Shown here in pieces: positions 25,401 to 36,900 of a stretch of 64,000 bases of DNA. Position 1 is the first letter of the stretch, and every line of letters starts with the position of its first letter. A program made the position numbers and the translations under genes. This stretch comes from Hydractinia symbiolongicarpus. Its lineage: Eukaryota; Cnidaria; Hydrozoa; Anthoathecata; Hydractiniidae. The notes under the pieces were generated by a model. The model saw only the letters and a program-made list of their open reading frames with translations, made no database searches and had not been told where the DNA came from. The stretch is from contig NC_079879.1 in NCBI RefSeq assembly GCF_029227915.1, positions 24,568,501 through 24,632,500 on the forward strand, in the 5' to 3' direction.

Positions 25401-28400
25401 ATTATTCACTCAGATAGCTATTAAAATCTTCAAAACTTTGATTTAAATCTTTTTGGAAGTTTACTAATTCTCCAACCTCAAGAAGAAGCTCAGTACATTC
25501 GACATGACTTTCAGTGGTACCTTTCCTAAATTAAAAATGCAACTTGAATTAAGCTTGTGAATATAACAAACTCAAAACATAAACATATTAATAGAGGAAC
25601 CTACCATGCAACAGCATGCAATGGAGTCCAACCAACCTATAATGTTGATAGTAAAATACATATCATGAACTATTTCAATGTACAATATAATAATGTTGTC
25701 GAGTTTTGATTTGTAAAAAATAACAATTTAATGAATTACTGTAATAAAATCACATACATTGTTGGTGATATGAACATTTGCTCCTTTTTCCTGAAGTAAA
25801 CATTAGTATATGGAAAATATCATGCCATACAAAAGCTTTGTAAATTTAAAACAAATACAGCAAAAAAAAGTCATATAACCTACAATCTCATGCTCACACG
25901 CAATAACAGCCTTTCTATTTTAATTAATTTACGTAGGCAAAAAATTGCAAACATAAAATAGAATTCTTCTGGTTCATGTCAGAAAATTGTGTTTCACATT
26001 GTCAATTTATATTTTTTTTGTACAATCTCATAAACAAACAAAAGTTAAATCTAGAGAGATAATGAGATCAAAACTTTTTATAACTTAAAACCATGTAGCA
26101 AAAGCTTGACAATGTAAATCTAGAGTCTTTTTTAACATGATAAAATTCAATTGCTGAGAGCCGACATGAATTAGAAAGGCTAGAAGATAATGTGTACAAA
26201 AATCATGTAGATTTTCAAATTTAAACCATGTTCAAACCAACTTTCTTAACAATTTGTGTGCGTTAAGGTTTAATTTCTTCGATAAACAAACATATCGGAG
26301 GATGTACTCAGCCAGAGTTATGCATTTAAATCTCACCAAATTATTAAATGTTAGAAACTTGTCTAAATTCATTAGTAAAACATCTTCTATAAACTTACAA
26401 GAAGCAAAGCCACACATTGCAGGTGACCACCTTCAGCAGCATAAAACAGGGGTGTATTTTTATTAGAATCTAAAAACAGCATAATACTTGGTTCAGTATT
26501 ACATACCTGTAGTAAAAAAAACAACCTAATTCTTTAAAAAATACCTGTGCTATTAACATCACATCCAAGGTTTGTTAACGTTACAACAATGTGATCATGA
26601 CCTGAAAATTAAATGGCTGTGCTAAAAAATACATTCTATAGAAGTTATAGCTTACTATGATAAGATAGTAAAATAATATAGTATCACCTTTTTTTGCAGC
26701 CTCAAATAGAGCCAAAACTTTTTGTTCCATTGTTTTTAGTTTTGAAAGGCTTGCATTTGTTGACGAAACTAGAAAAGAAAGTTATTGTAAAGGATTTGAA
26801 ACTTGCTCAAATTTAACGTTAACAGTTTCTCTATTGGGTCCTCACTTTCTCTTTCAATTTGGTGAATGATCAAGTAAATTGTTAAAAAGGCACAGTCTAG
26901 AATTGTTCTACCTGTTTTTACCTGCAAACAACCCTTATCAAGACAAAAGCTGTTAATAATTATGTATTTTTATGAAGTAAATACAGTTTGCAGCATCATT
27001 CTATATTACGTAAAAACAAAACCTCCAAATTTAGCTGTATCAATAGCAGATAAGGCTTTTTCAGTGCTTATTTCTTCTTCTTTTTGCTTTAAATGGCATC
27101 TAGTACAGACCTAAATGACAAAGTAATGAATCAAAACACAAAACAAACATTTAGGAAATATATAATATAATGGTAATGGAAAAATATCTTACTTTCTCCA
27201 AGCCTTTGATTAGCACAATGCAGGTGATGCAAACTGGTGATCTGCAAACCCTGCAGTGTGACCTGAAGTAATAAAAATAGTATCAGATATAATGGCGGTA
27301 ATGTCGATCTTGCATGTTATGAAAGAAAGCAGTGTTGGTAACCAAAAATAACTTGTACTTTACCTTCCCTTCATCGCATTAGTGCCAAAATATTTCATGA
27401 ATAAGGTTCCACATTTTAAGCAGGACTAAGATTAAGAGCATAAAAGAATATAAAAATATTAACACTTAATAGAACCAAAATATATACCAGATAGGCTGAG
27501 CAAGTTGAACAAAAAAATTAACACAAAAAATAACAATAAATAACTTTACATGAACATACTTTACATTCACAAGATCTAAATGAGCGACTGCACTCGTAAC
27601 ATATTTTTCCTTCGCAAACTATAATAAGGAAAAAAAAAGAAAGAAAAAAATTTTTTTTTTATAATCAGTTGCTGGATGTGACATTAAAAACCCACTTTGA
27701 ATTTCCAAGATATATAAGTGGCAGCTAAATTGCCATAAGACATGTTCTAGCTGATTGTCATAATTATTGCTGCTACTTTTATCTTATTAATGTTAATTTG
27801 GTTTTTGTAGTGCGTGATGTTTAGAGGTATAAATATTTCCCTTGCACCTTTAATTCAAGGTCTTGCCTTGAATTAAAGGTGCAAAATATATAATACTTAA
27901 TTATTTATTCAAAATTTCTGTTCACCAGTGCCTAAATAGTGCTTATTTGAATGATGTTAACATTTGTTATTTCCCTTAATTTTTTTTGGATTAATAAAAC
28001 ATTGGTTTATAAAAGCCTACTAAAGTTTACTGAAGAGAGGTTCTGGTGAAGCAGAAGTTGTGGCATGGAGTCTGATGAAAGAATACAGGAAGACAGTATT
28101 TAGATCTTGGGAGAAGTTGATGAAGGAGCCTCTGATAGTAAAGGCTGCAAAAAATATTGAAATATTAAATACGTTACAGATGTCAAAACGAAATATTTAT
28201 TGATTATAGAAGATTAATATTATTAATATTATTCCCCTATATATATATTAAATAATATATGGAATTTAGAGATAGAATTTTAATTTTGTAAGATGTTAAG
28301 GAAATTCATTAGAGGAAAATGCTTTCATTTTCCTTCCTCTAATCTTTCAGGATTTATTTTTTGTTCCTGTTTCTGTTAAAGTTTGAGAAAAGTGAATTAG

Positions 28401-28833
28401 GCGTGTTATTAATTGCACATGCAAAATTCTCAATTTTAAAGGACATTTTTACATATATAAGGTTATATAAGGTTAACGTGACACAAATAGGACTCTGGTA
28501 AATAAACCAGAATCTTTTTGAAAAGTGACAAAAAATATCTCCATTTTTCAGGACTGTCACTTTTCTACTGTCAATGTCATTGTCAATGTTGCCAATAAAT
28601 TTTATTTTACGCTATCTTAAGAGTATACATCCTTTCTTCAAATGCACAAATTTGTAATGTATAGATGCCTATTTAGAAGTCCCTTTCTTGATATTCAAGA
28701 TATAAAAATGAGTTGCTTGTAAATTATTATAAAATTTACCTTGCTTTGCCTTTGTTGTTTCCACTGGACATGACGTTGGTATATCAGATGTAGGAAGCAA
28801 CCATTCTCCTGACGCTGATAATACAGTTGTCAT
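19469..28833 (-). CDS. FYVE-like zinc finger, ankyrin and coiled-coil protein (20 exons)
   Basis: I do not recognise an established family. The minus-strand CDS joins 28740-28833, 27560-27618, 27364-27425, 27193-27262, 27023-27110, 26688-26768, 26545-26601, 26399-26469, 25758-25790, 25605-25636, 25477-25525, 25101-25209, 24970-25017, 24789-24893, 24528-24583, 24197-24233, 23990-24114, 22835-22942, 21924-22001 and 19469-19660: 1554 bases, 517 residues, in frame throughout. Residues 33-100 are Cys-rich; 53-100 follow C-x2-C-x18-C-x2-C-x4-C-x2-C-x10-C-x2-C with GRSHCRVCR, the spacing of a FYVE-type finger but without its full basic RRHHCR patch. Residues 138-268 form four ankyrin repeats (NKNTPLFYAAEGGHLQCVAL; GWTPLHAVAW). 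A CxxC knuckle (HICQKCGG) is at 344-351 and coiled coil at about 393-480. Two donors are weak (GTTGGA after 25477, GTTTTG after 27023), but the ankyrin register supports the first. Membrane recruitment is a guess. Confidence 0.85.
21713..21757. repeat. 19-bp-stem hairpin in the last intron
   Basis: TCGGTTTGTCTGTTCAGTA pairs with TACTGAGCAGACAAACCGA with one mismatch and a 7-base loop. It lies in the 2.3-kb last intron of the 20-exon gene, directly after a GGGAG...CTCCCGAAACG motif. Confidence 0.8.
23487..23735. repeat. 82-bp minisatellite, three copies
   Basis: The phrase CACAAGTTTGTAGTAGCGG recurs at 23497, 23579 and 23661, an exact 82-bp period with near-perfect identity. It is intronic (between exons 23990-24114 and 22835-22942). 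The overlapping frames on the minus strand are the same peptide read three times and are not genes. Confidence 0.95.
27842..27884. repeat. perfect 19-bp inverted repeat in intron 1
   Basis: TTGCACCTTTAATTCAAGG and its exact reverse complement are separated by 5 bases. It lies in the first intron of the 20-exon gene. Stem length is short for a usual animal microRNA precursor; it could also be a collapsed MITE. Confidence 0.85.
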
Positions 28834-29074
28834 AGCTGCTTAGTATTAATTCACTGCACACAAAAAGTAAATTTAAAAGGAATTAATAACAATTTCATAA
28901 ACTATACATTCTTGACATAAAACAAACAAACCACACTCAAGTCAGGTATTTCATAGCATCATATTTTGGAAACATTTCAAAACTATGTTATAAATAGATT
29001 ATAGTCATAAATTATTTAAGAAAATTTTAAGGGGACAAAATTTATCCAAAAACATTTATTATATTAAATATATA

Positions 29075-29232
29075 TACAGGAGGTTATAAGGACAGACTTG
29101 ATTCAGAGGAAGTTGAGTTTAGATCTAACACAGTCTAGATCAGATTGGAAGAGGGTCATTAATATACCCTGTCCAACCCATGCTAGCATGGAAAACGGAC
29201 GTTAAGCCGAGAATGATGATGATGATGATGAC
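29075..29232 (+). mobile_element. 3' end of a LINE or LINE-tailed SINE
   Basis: CCCTGTCCAACCCATGCTAG, then CATGGAAAACGGACGTTAA, run into a GATGAT microsatellite at 29214-29232. This block followed by a GATGAT tail is a widespread invertebrate retroelement 3' end. Only the tail and about 130 bp upstream are recognisable. Confidence 0.7.
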
Positions 29233-30099
29233 AGTATACAATTAAATGCAGTATATACTAAAATTTGAATACTATGTTTAAAATGTAAGAAAATCAACCA
29301 ATTCCCATCATTCTGAATTGATGAGGTTATCATTTTTTAATGTAATGGTATTGGCTGATCTTGGGGAGTTTTTTCTTCAGTATCAAACCTTCAGTAATTG
29401 TAAAATGGCTCTTTCCTAACTTATTAGACAAAAAAGGTGACTGGTATTCTTATTAGCAGTAAATACAGGCCATTTTTTAGAATTTGTCCAGAGAGGTTTT
29501 TCTTTTACAACTCGTAATTTGGATGATGTTCAATGTGCACAGGTGTTGTGTCATCATAACTAAAGCATAAAGCTCTTAGGTAGTACTAAAGGTGGTAGTA
29601 GTAGGACTCTATATAGCAATGTACGCAACCATAAAAAAAGAAAACATAGAGAATTGAACCTCCCACAAAGTTGTTTTTGTTTTACTTATAATTGCAAACA
29701 ATAATAGGTTTCAATCAATGTTACATAAAATTTACAATGAGAAGAGATTTTACAATACATCTGAACTTAACTCCACTTTAGATTTTATTTTTTTTGTTTT
29801 TAAGCAAAATTACACATTTTTTGCAATCATTTGAAAAATAATAACTTCCAAGATGTAACTTCTACAGTCAAAAAAGCTAATACATGGTAACAATTTGGTC
29901 ATTGGGTTGCAAGGTCTATTCCTTAGACTGAGACTGTTCACTGTAAATTATTAGAAAAATATTATATACTCATTTGGGCACAGCTGTAAACAGTATTTTG
30001 GCAGCTCTGCATAAGTCCACAAGTTCTCATCTTGGGCACGTTTAAAAGTTGTTGGCCATGTTTTGTGATAAATAGCTTATTTGATATATATACCTGCTG

Positions 30100-30720
30100 C
30101 ATCTATATAATAATACGGAGCTTGTCTGTGACTTTTGCAAAGTGGATAAAATTTCTTTGATGAAGTCTATAAAACATTGCCTATGAATTTGTTCTGTAAA
30201 TTAGCAAACTTTGACGTTAGAGCAGTATTGACGTCAAAGGAAAGTATATTAAGATTAGTGAAGCCATTGCATTGCACTTTTAAATTTAAGGCTAAATAAC
30301 TTGGAAACGGGTGGAAATAACTGACGTCATCTCCTGCATGGTTAACTAGGGACTACCTGGGAACAAATTGGGCAAGTTTCCCAAACCTGGGTCCCCAAAT
30401 CCGTTTCAGAATGAACTGTTTGTCAAAAGTACTTGAACCTATACATTTTCTTGATCAGCGTTTTAAGATCTATGCGATGAAGGCAACACATTTTCAAAAA
30501 AATTTTTTTGAGTTTTGAGCCAGATTATTAAACCCTATATCTCCTTAGAGGCGTTTGTCAAAAACATTTGATCCTATACATTACTTTGATCAGGATAGCA
30601 TGTTCTGTGCATGCTTTAATTGCCTATCTTGTGATAGGTGAAGGTATCTAAAGAATATTGTGATATATGTTCAAAACTTTAGCGTCCTTTTATCACATCA
30701 ATATAGCTATCTTTGGATAA
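30100..30720. repeat. probable dispersed repeat with internal duplication
   Basis: The phrase TTTGTCAAAAGTACTTGAACC at about 30420 and TTTGTCAAAAACATTTGATCC at about 30548, each followed by a CTATACATT and TTGATCAG box, show an internal duplication of about 130 bp. It starts near TATAATAATACGGAGCTTGT, which resembles the start of the GTCC repeat at 17620. The family is unknown to me. Confidence 0.35.
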
Positions 30721-31474
30721 CTTAAGCTATCTAAGATAAATCTAATAATGAGGTAAAATTATTTCATAGAAGTGGATTTCTGAATTCTTTAAAGTTTTCC
30801 AGGATTATGTTGCTGGTCTTTGAATTAAATAATCAGAATTATTCTTGTCTTTCCTATAAAAACTTGCTTTAACAAGTTTGCTACCTGTCAAAAGTAGATG
30901 GAACGGTGTTTGGACTAAGAAACTGAACTATTTACATTACACAATCCAAGAAATTCAAAACAAAACAAAATAGGCTAACTAATAAAAAATCGGTAACCGT
31001 AAAATCAGAAATCAGCGGACCTATTTTATGAACAGGCTTAAAGTCGCACAACTCACGCCGGTATTGGTCAAATTTTTGCATTCACTATCATCTTATGTCA
31101 TTCCCCTTAAACATTGCAACGAAGAAAAAAATGGATGACACACACCACCAGTGGCAAACGGCTAAGTAAATGTAAATTAGTTTGTAATCTTTTATATGGA
31201 CCTTAACATGGCTTTTGTATCTAAGAAATACTTAGTTATGTGTTTTTGTAATTTTAAGACACTTTAACATCCGAATAAAGTTTTTTTTATATTATATATA
31301 AATATTTAGCTAGGTACTGTACATTTTCAGAGTTTTTTAAAAATATGATTCAGTACACACTGCTGGACTAAACAACTTCAACTATTCTAGAGTCTAATGA
31401 CAACTACTCATGACTAAAATCAATTTATGTCTTTCTCTGTTAGCTATGTATAATTAGGTAGCCATATATATAAA

Positions 31475-31939
31475 GAGGGTGCCGATAAGCTGCAAACGGC
31501 CGCATATATAAGGGCGAGTTCGGGCAACTTTTCGAATTAAATTGGCGGTTGTCTCCCGGAAACCGACCGCACTTTCCCCGAACTCGCTCAGAACATTCCC
31601 GAAATGCAATTCCTTGTAAATATACCATGCGGACGATAGTTGGAAGAAGGTGCCTGAAGATAAAGGAGTTATAAAGTTTTTTTTAATAAGTTATTCATCA
31701 AGTAAATCTTATTTTAAACTATCAAAAACAGTTCTTTTAGGAACTTCGCTACCACATAGTAAGTTTATTTTAATTTTTATAGTTTTTTGAATCATTAGTG
31801 TCTGTTTTGCTTTTCTTCTTCGGGCTTGTTCGGGTCTATTCGGGGGTTTTCGGGCAAATACTTGATTTTTTTTTAAAACGTCGAACTCGCCCGAAAATGC
31901 CCGCACTTTTTACGGAGTATGCGGCTTATCGGCACCCTC
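31475..31939. mobile_element. 465-bp MITE with GAGGGTGCCGATAAGC termini
   Basis: Terminal inverted repeats GAGGGTGCCGATAAGC (31475-31490) and its exact complement (31924-31939) enclose a GC-richer body with repeated CGAACTCGC / TTCGGGC boxes on both sides. TATATATA lies outside both ends and could be the target duplication. No protein is encoded, so it is non-autonomous. Confidence 0.8.
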
Positions 31940-33965
31940 GTTATATATATACATTAGAGAAAGCCTACTGCAACACCAGGCTTTGTGATGATTGTGTCAT
32001 TATTGACCACTTTGTCACTTGCTGAGTCTTAAAATTTAATTACCGCTAAATTATAAAATAAACCCTTCCCACCAAAAAATGGCTTTATGGCTGAATGTGA
32101 TCTTCAATTAATCATTTTTTATTCCTAAAATGTTTAACCAGCCACATCAAACTGTGGAGCCTTAAAGACAGGGTTGCCTTCCATACTAATTTTTCCATGC
32201 ACAATGTTGTTTAAACGTTTGAAGAGGCATGTTATTGTGTTGATATTATGACTGGCAAGATGTGTTATAAGGAAAAGAGTACATTTTTCATTTTTGTGCT
32301 CCATTTTGCTGCCGTTTTTATAATAATGAATACATTAAATATGTAAACAGAAAACATGGCGGTCCTTCTGCAAGTGTGGCAAAGAAAAAATGTGGCAAAA
32401 GGAGTATGGAAGGCACCCCTACGTAAACTAACCAATATTAATAAGCTAAAAGTTGTTATAAAAATATTTTTAATGATGTATGTAATGTCATTTTCTTTCA
32501 TTTTTTGTTGTGTTCATATGTAACATTTTACCATTTCCACAGACCTTTTTCAAAATGGTATATGCAGTTTAAACCTGTTATGTTTGGCATATAGTATAGA
32601 TTGTGTTTTTGGGTTACAATTCCAAAATCACAGCTTTTTACAGCCAACTTTATTTGAGGAACTTAACATTTTTTTCTTTGATATGTTTTAAATTCAAAAA
32701 CTCATCATTATTCTTTTAAATTGGTGAAATCTAGCTACTTGTAAATTTGGTTTATATAAATAAGTTACTGAGATTTCAACCTTGACCTTCAGCTTTACCT
32801 CCTGTTGTAGATATGAGTGTGGAACTCCAGGTCACAAAACAAATAAGATAAATGTGTAATACATTCAAATTAAAACTGTTAGATAATTTAGCACAAAGTC
32901 CACTTGCTTACAATCTTGATAATACTTAACGTACTAAAAACTGCAACATTTTGCTAAAAAAATAGTGGCAAAAGGAAAATACTTAAAAAAATTTTTTTAA
33001 TCTCATTTTTATTGAGAAATGCTGTAAAATGTATTTTTTCACATATATTTATTTATATATGTATTTGGTAGCCGTACAGTTTCTGTGTGCATTGCTAATC
33101 TTATTTCTATCTCTTCTGAGACTTCTCAGAGCTACAGAATAAAAACGTGTTTTAGAATGTAGAATGCTTTTTTAGCAAACATGTTAGATCTTGAGCACGA
33201 GGAATTTTTTTTTTAATTATATAAAAAAATTCAGAAACTATGTTGACTTTCTGTCAGATCCCATTGTAATTATATTAGAAGCAACGTGATTATCTGGGTG
33301 GTGTATATATGTTGTCATATTTTTTTTAAAAATATATTATGGTATATACACTTCCTATTTGTCACAGTTTTCTTTAAAATATATAAGTTTAATTCTTATA
33401 TATATTCTTTTATTAGAGATTGTTTTTTTGTTTAATGTTTTTCTTGTTCGTGTATCTCTCAGTATTGGGAGTGATAACATTTATTTGTACAATTTATGTT
33501 TATTGAATTTTTATTGTTTTTTTTTTTGTTTTTTGTCTGTGTTTGCGTGTGTGTGTGTTTTTTAAATATGTTAAATGTTATGTGTGATCATGACTGGTTG
33601 CCACTCAGCATTGGTTTTGGTTGGCTCTACTTTATTGCTCTGCTACTTCACTTATACTCGACCACCTGATGTCGTATGACAGCTTCATTTATCCCAACTC
33701 CCCTGGATGTTGTGGGGCAGAAAGATGCATAGCAAGAACATGATACTCAACTTCTTACAAGAAAGTTTTTATAGACTAATCATTGTCTAATTCTTTCCAA
33801 ATTAGATAGCCAGAGAGAATTGATTGAAAGTTGAAGACTGAGGAAATTACAGACACAGAAACACACAATCATTTAACAAAATCTTTTCCTTTATTTCTCT
33901 CTGCCTGTGATAAAATAAAATTGCATCTTATTGAGTAATAGAGATAATAGCTTGTTTCATTAACA

Positions 33966-36900
33966 ATGGCTTTACTTGGTGATGACTGCTACTTCTTCTT
34001 CAATGCTGGATGTTCCAAGGTAAATAATGAATACTATTTTTTTTACAAGTTACACAAAACATTTTAAATATTAAATTTTTAAGTACCCAAAACAGGGACC
34101 ACATTAATCTGCAAATCAAAGAAGAGAAAATATTAAGCTTGCAAGTTTCATTTAGTTTATTGTTTTGGTTTTTATAGGGAAACCAGTGTGTATATCGTCA
34201 TCAGCCAGCTGCAAAAAATACAGAAATGGCATGTCCTGATTGGTTAAAAGGAAACTGTGTTAACAAAACTTGTTCGTTACGTCATATGGTGTTCGACAAT
34301 CACAGCAATGTCCAATGCCATTGGGACATGACACCTAATGGTTGTTTAAATACACATTGTTCTTTTGCCCACATAAACAAAACCAATCATGGAAAACTAA
34401 CTGCAGCTATTGCTCCATCGTTAGATCCTGTTATCGTCCCTTCAAGTGAAAAAACAGTTTTAGCCAATGTAAATGCAGCACACAATGAAATTGTTGTGTC
34501 TGCTTCATCTGCTCTTCCACAGCCACTAAATAATATTAGTCATACATCACTAACGTCCAATAATATTATACAGCAACAGCAATTCCGTCCTGTTATTCTT
34601 GGTGCACCCCAGCATATTCGGGTAAGGTTAAAAGGTTTTTTTTTAAGCTTTATTCTTAGATTTCAGCATTTTCTACCCTGATTAATGATTGCAAATGCAG
34701 TATTAATGGACAAAATAAAATACTTTGTGTAATCTAAAAAGTATGGATTGACAGTATTATATTATAATATCTAAAGCTGATGGATGAATTTTTTTATTGT
34801 CAGATCTTTTCATGGAGTTGATATGTATTGCATTTTGTACAAAAAGTACTTAAAACTTTTTCCATCAAGCGAATAAAAAATTATATCAAAATCCGAGTTT
34901 TGATTTTTTTTTTATTCACAGTCGGCTAACGAAAATCTTTTTGAGGCCAACCAGATCATCATTGTAAACCTTATTTTCACTAAAAAATGTGCTTAATGTT
35001 GCTATCTTTAATAAGATGCTAGTGTAATATTGCAGATATACTTTATTTCTTTTGATAGTAAAAAATACAATAAGAGATTTTGTGTTTATCTTCCATTATT
35101 ATCATTTTAGGTTCCACATATGGTTGTAGGACCAAGAGCTCAAATAAGACATGTTTTGGGTGTTTCCAATCCTCAGGTTGTCATGCCAGCTCAATTAACT
35201 GTTGCTCATCAGACCCACCATGCGTCAATACTTGGTATGTATGAAGTGTTCAAAATCATGTTCAAAGTCATAGGTTCAACCTGTTTGGTTTGGGTATACT
35301 AGTAACTATTTCCAGATTCCATACAAATCACAATATTAGTATTATATTTTTTATGCAGGTCCACCACCGAGTTTTCCAAAAAATGGTATGTAGACAATTT
35401 ACCTTTTTTTGTTTTTTTTTAATCACAACTCTTACTCTAAATAATAATTTACTTGAAATTTTTGTTTGATGTATTTAGAGCATTTCTCAGAGCAAGTAAG
35501 ACTGTTTAAGAAAATGTTGGCTAAGAAAAATATTAGTAAGTATGCAAAGTTATAAACTGCCCCTGTTGTTGTGTAAGTCATATTGCAATCATGCATTAAC
35601 CCTGGTGAGGGAGTAGCGTTTTACCTAGAAAGTTGCTGTTCATTGTTAGTCAAGTGGGCATAAATATTACCATTTTCATATTGCATGTCAACAAAAATCT
35701 ATGCTTTTCCAGAATGCAAGGCTGATTTTGAATCTAAAATCTCCTTTTATCATATCAGGTGTCCTCAGCATATGAGTGTGCCACTATATATACCTCTGCC
35801 TCCAGAGGGTTGTTATAGGTGTTTGTTTAATATTTTTAGATGGAAACGATGGTCAAAAAAATCAATATCATTGTAAGTAAAAAAAAAAGAATTTAAAATG
35901 TTATATATACATAGGCAAGAAAAGAAACTTATAAAACTTTTTTTTAATTACAGAATATTTTGAAATTTCCACTTTGTCATTCTCATTCATCATCTTCCTA
36001 TTTCCATAAATAATGTTTATTATTTTGTTGTTAGCTGACGATGATGATGGCTACACGAGAAAACATAAGCACAAAGACAGGCAGAGAAATAAAAAGGAAA
36101 AGCGAAGCAAATCAAAAAGCCGTAAAAAATCGAAAGATGGATTCAGCAAAGGGGATGAAGGTATTTGAGCTTTTAAAGGTACTGTCCGATTAAAAATCAA
36201 CTAAAATTTTGACAAAAAATTCTTATTTGGAACTAATTTCTATAAAATAATTAAATAATTATTTGTTTTCTTTCCTAACACCAACTGAACAATATCTCAT
36301 TCATGTTTACAAAAAAGCATGCGGTCTCTCGCTTCGATTGTTTATATGGATGGCGGATGATAGGCACTAAAGCGAGGCTGAAATAATATGTCGCGTGTGA
36401 CGTATTTACCTGGAGCGTGCCGAACTGACCAAAATAGATAAAACGTGGGCCAGGGCTGATATTTTATTATATGTTTAAAAATTATGGTAATTTTACCCCC
36501 TGAATTGTGAAAGACCGCTTTTTATGAATTATTCATATGGAATTAAAAAATCGAAGGCGAGAGATGTGTCTAGACCTTAAGGTAAACACACACTGTGCTA
36601 ATTCTGTACGAACCTAAGTAAGAAGCTTTCGCTAATAAAACTTGAAGTTCAATATGACTTTAGCCTTAGGGTTGCATAGTTGTTTCAGCTACTCTAAAGA
36701 CAACCAATCAATAATTAAAAATTAGTTTCCTCTTCACTAGATGTCCCGCCACAGAGAGATTAGACTCAGATCGCACATTCAGTAAGGTTGAGAGGCAGAA
36801 TAATGTCGTGGTGCGCTGTTGTGAATTCCACTAACAACAGTCGAAAAAAACAGGATAAAATTTTTTTTTCGCTGCTCAAGGATCCAAAAAAAAATCTTCC

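Larger units (their letters stand above)
28834..33965. other. divergent intergenic region
   Basis: Spacer between two genes that point away from each other (20-exon gene on minus, ZC3H11A-like on plus); both promoters should lie here. It contains the LINE tail at 29075-29232, a repeat-like stretch near 30100-30720 and the MITE at 31475-31939. No exon-like frame is supported; frames at 32265-32501 and 33359-33565 are low-complexity. Confidence 0.6.
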
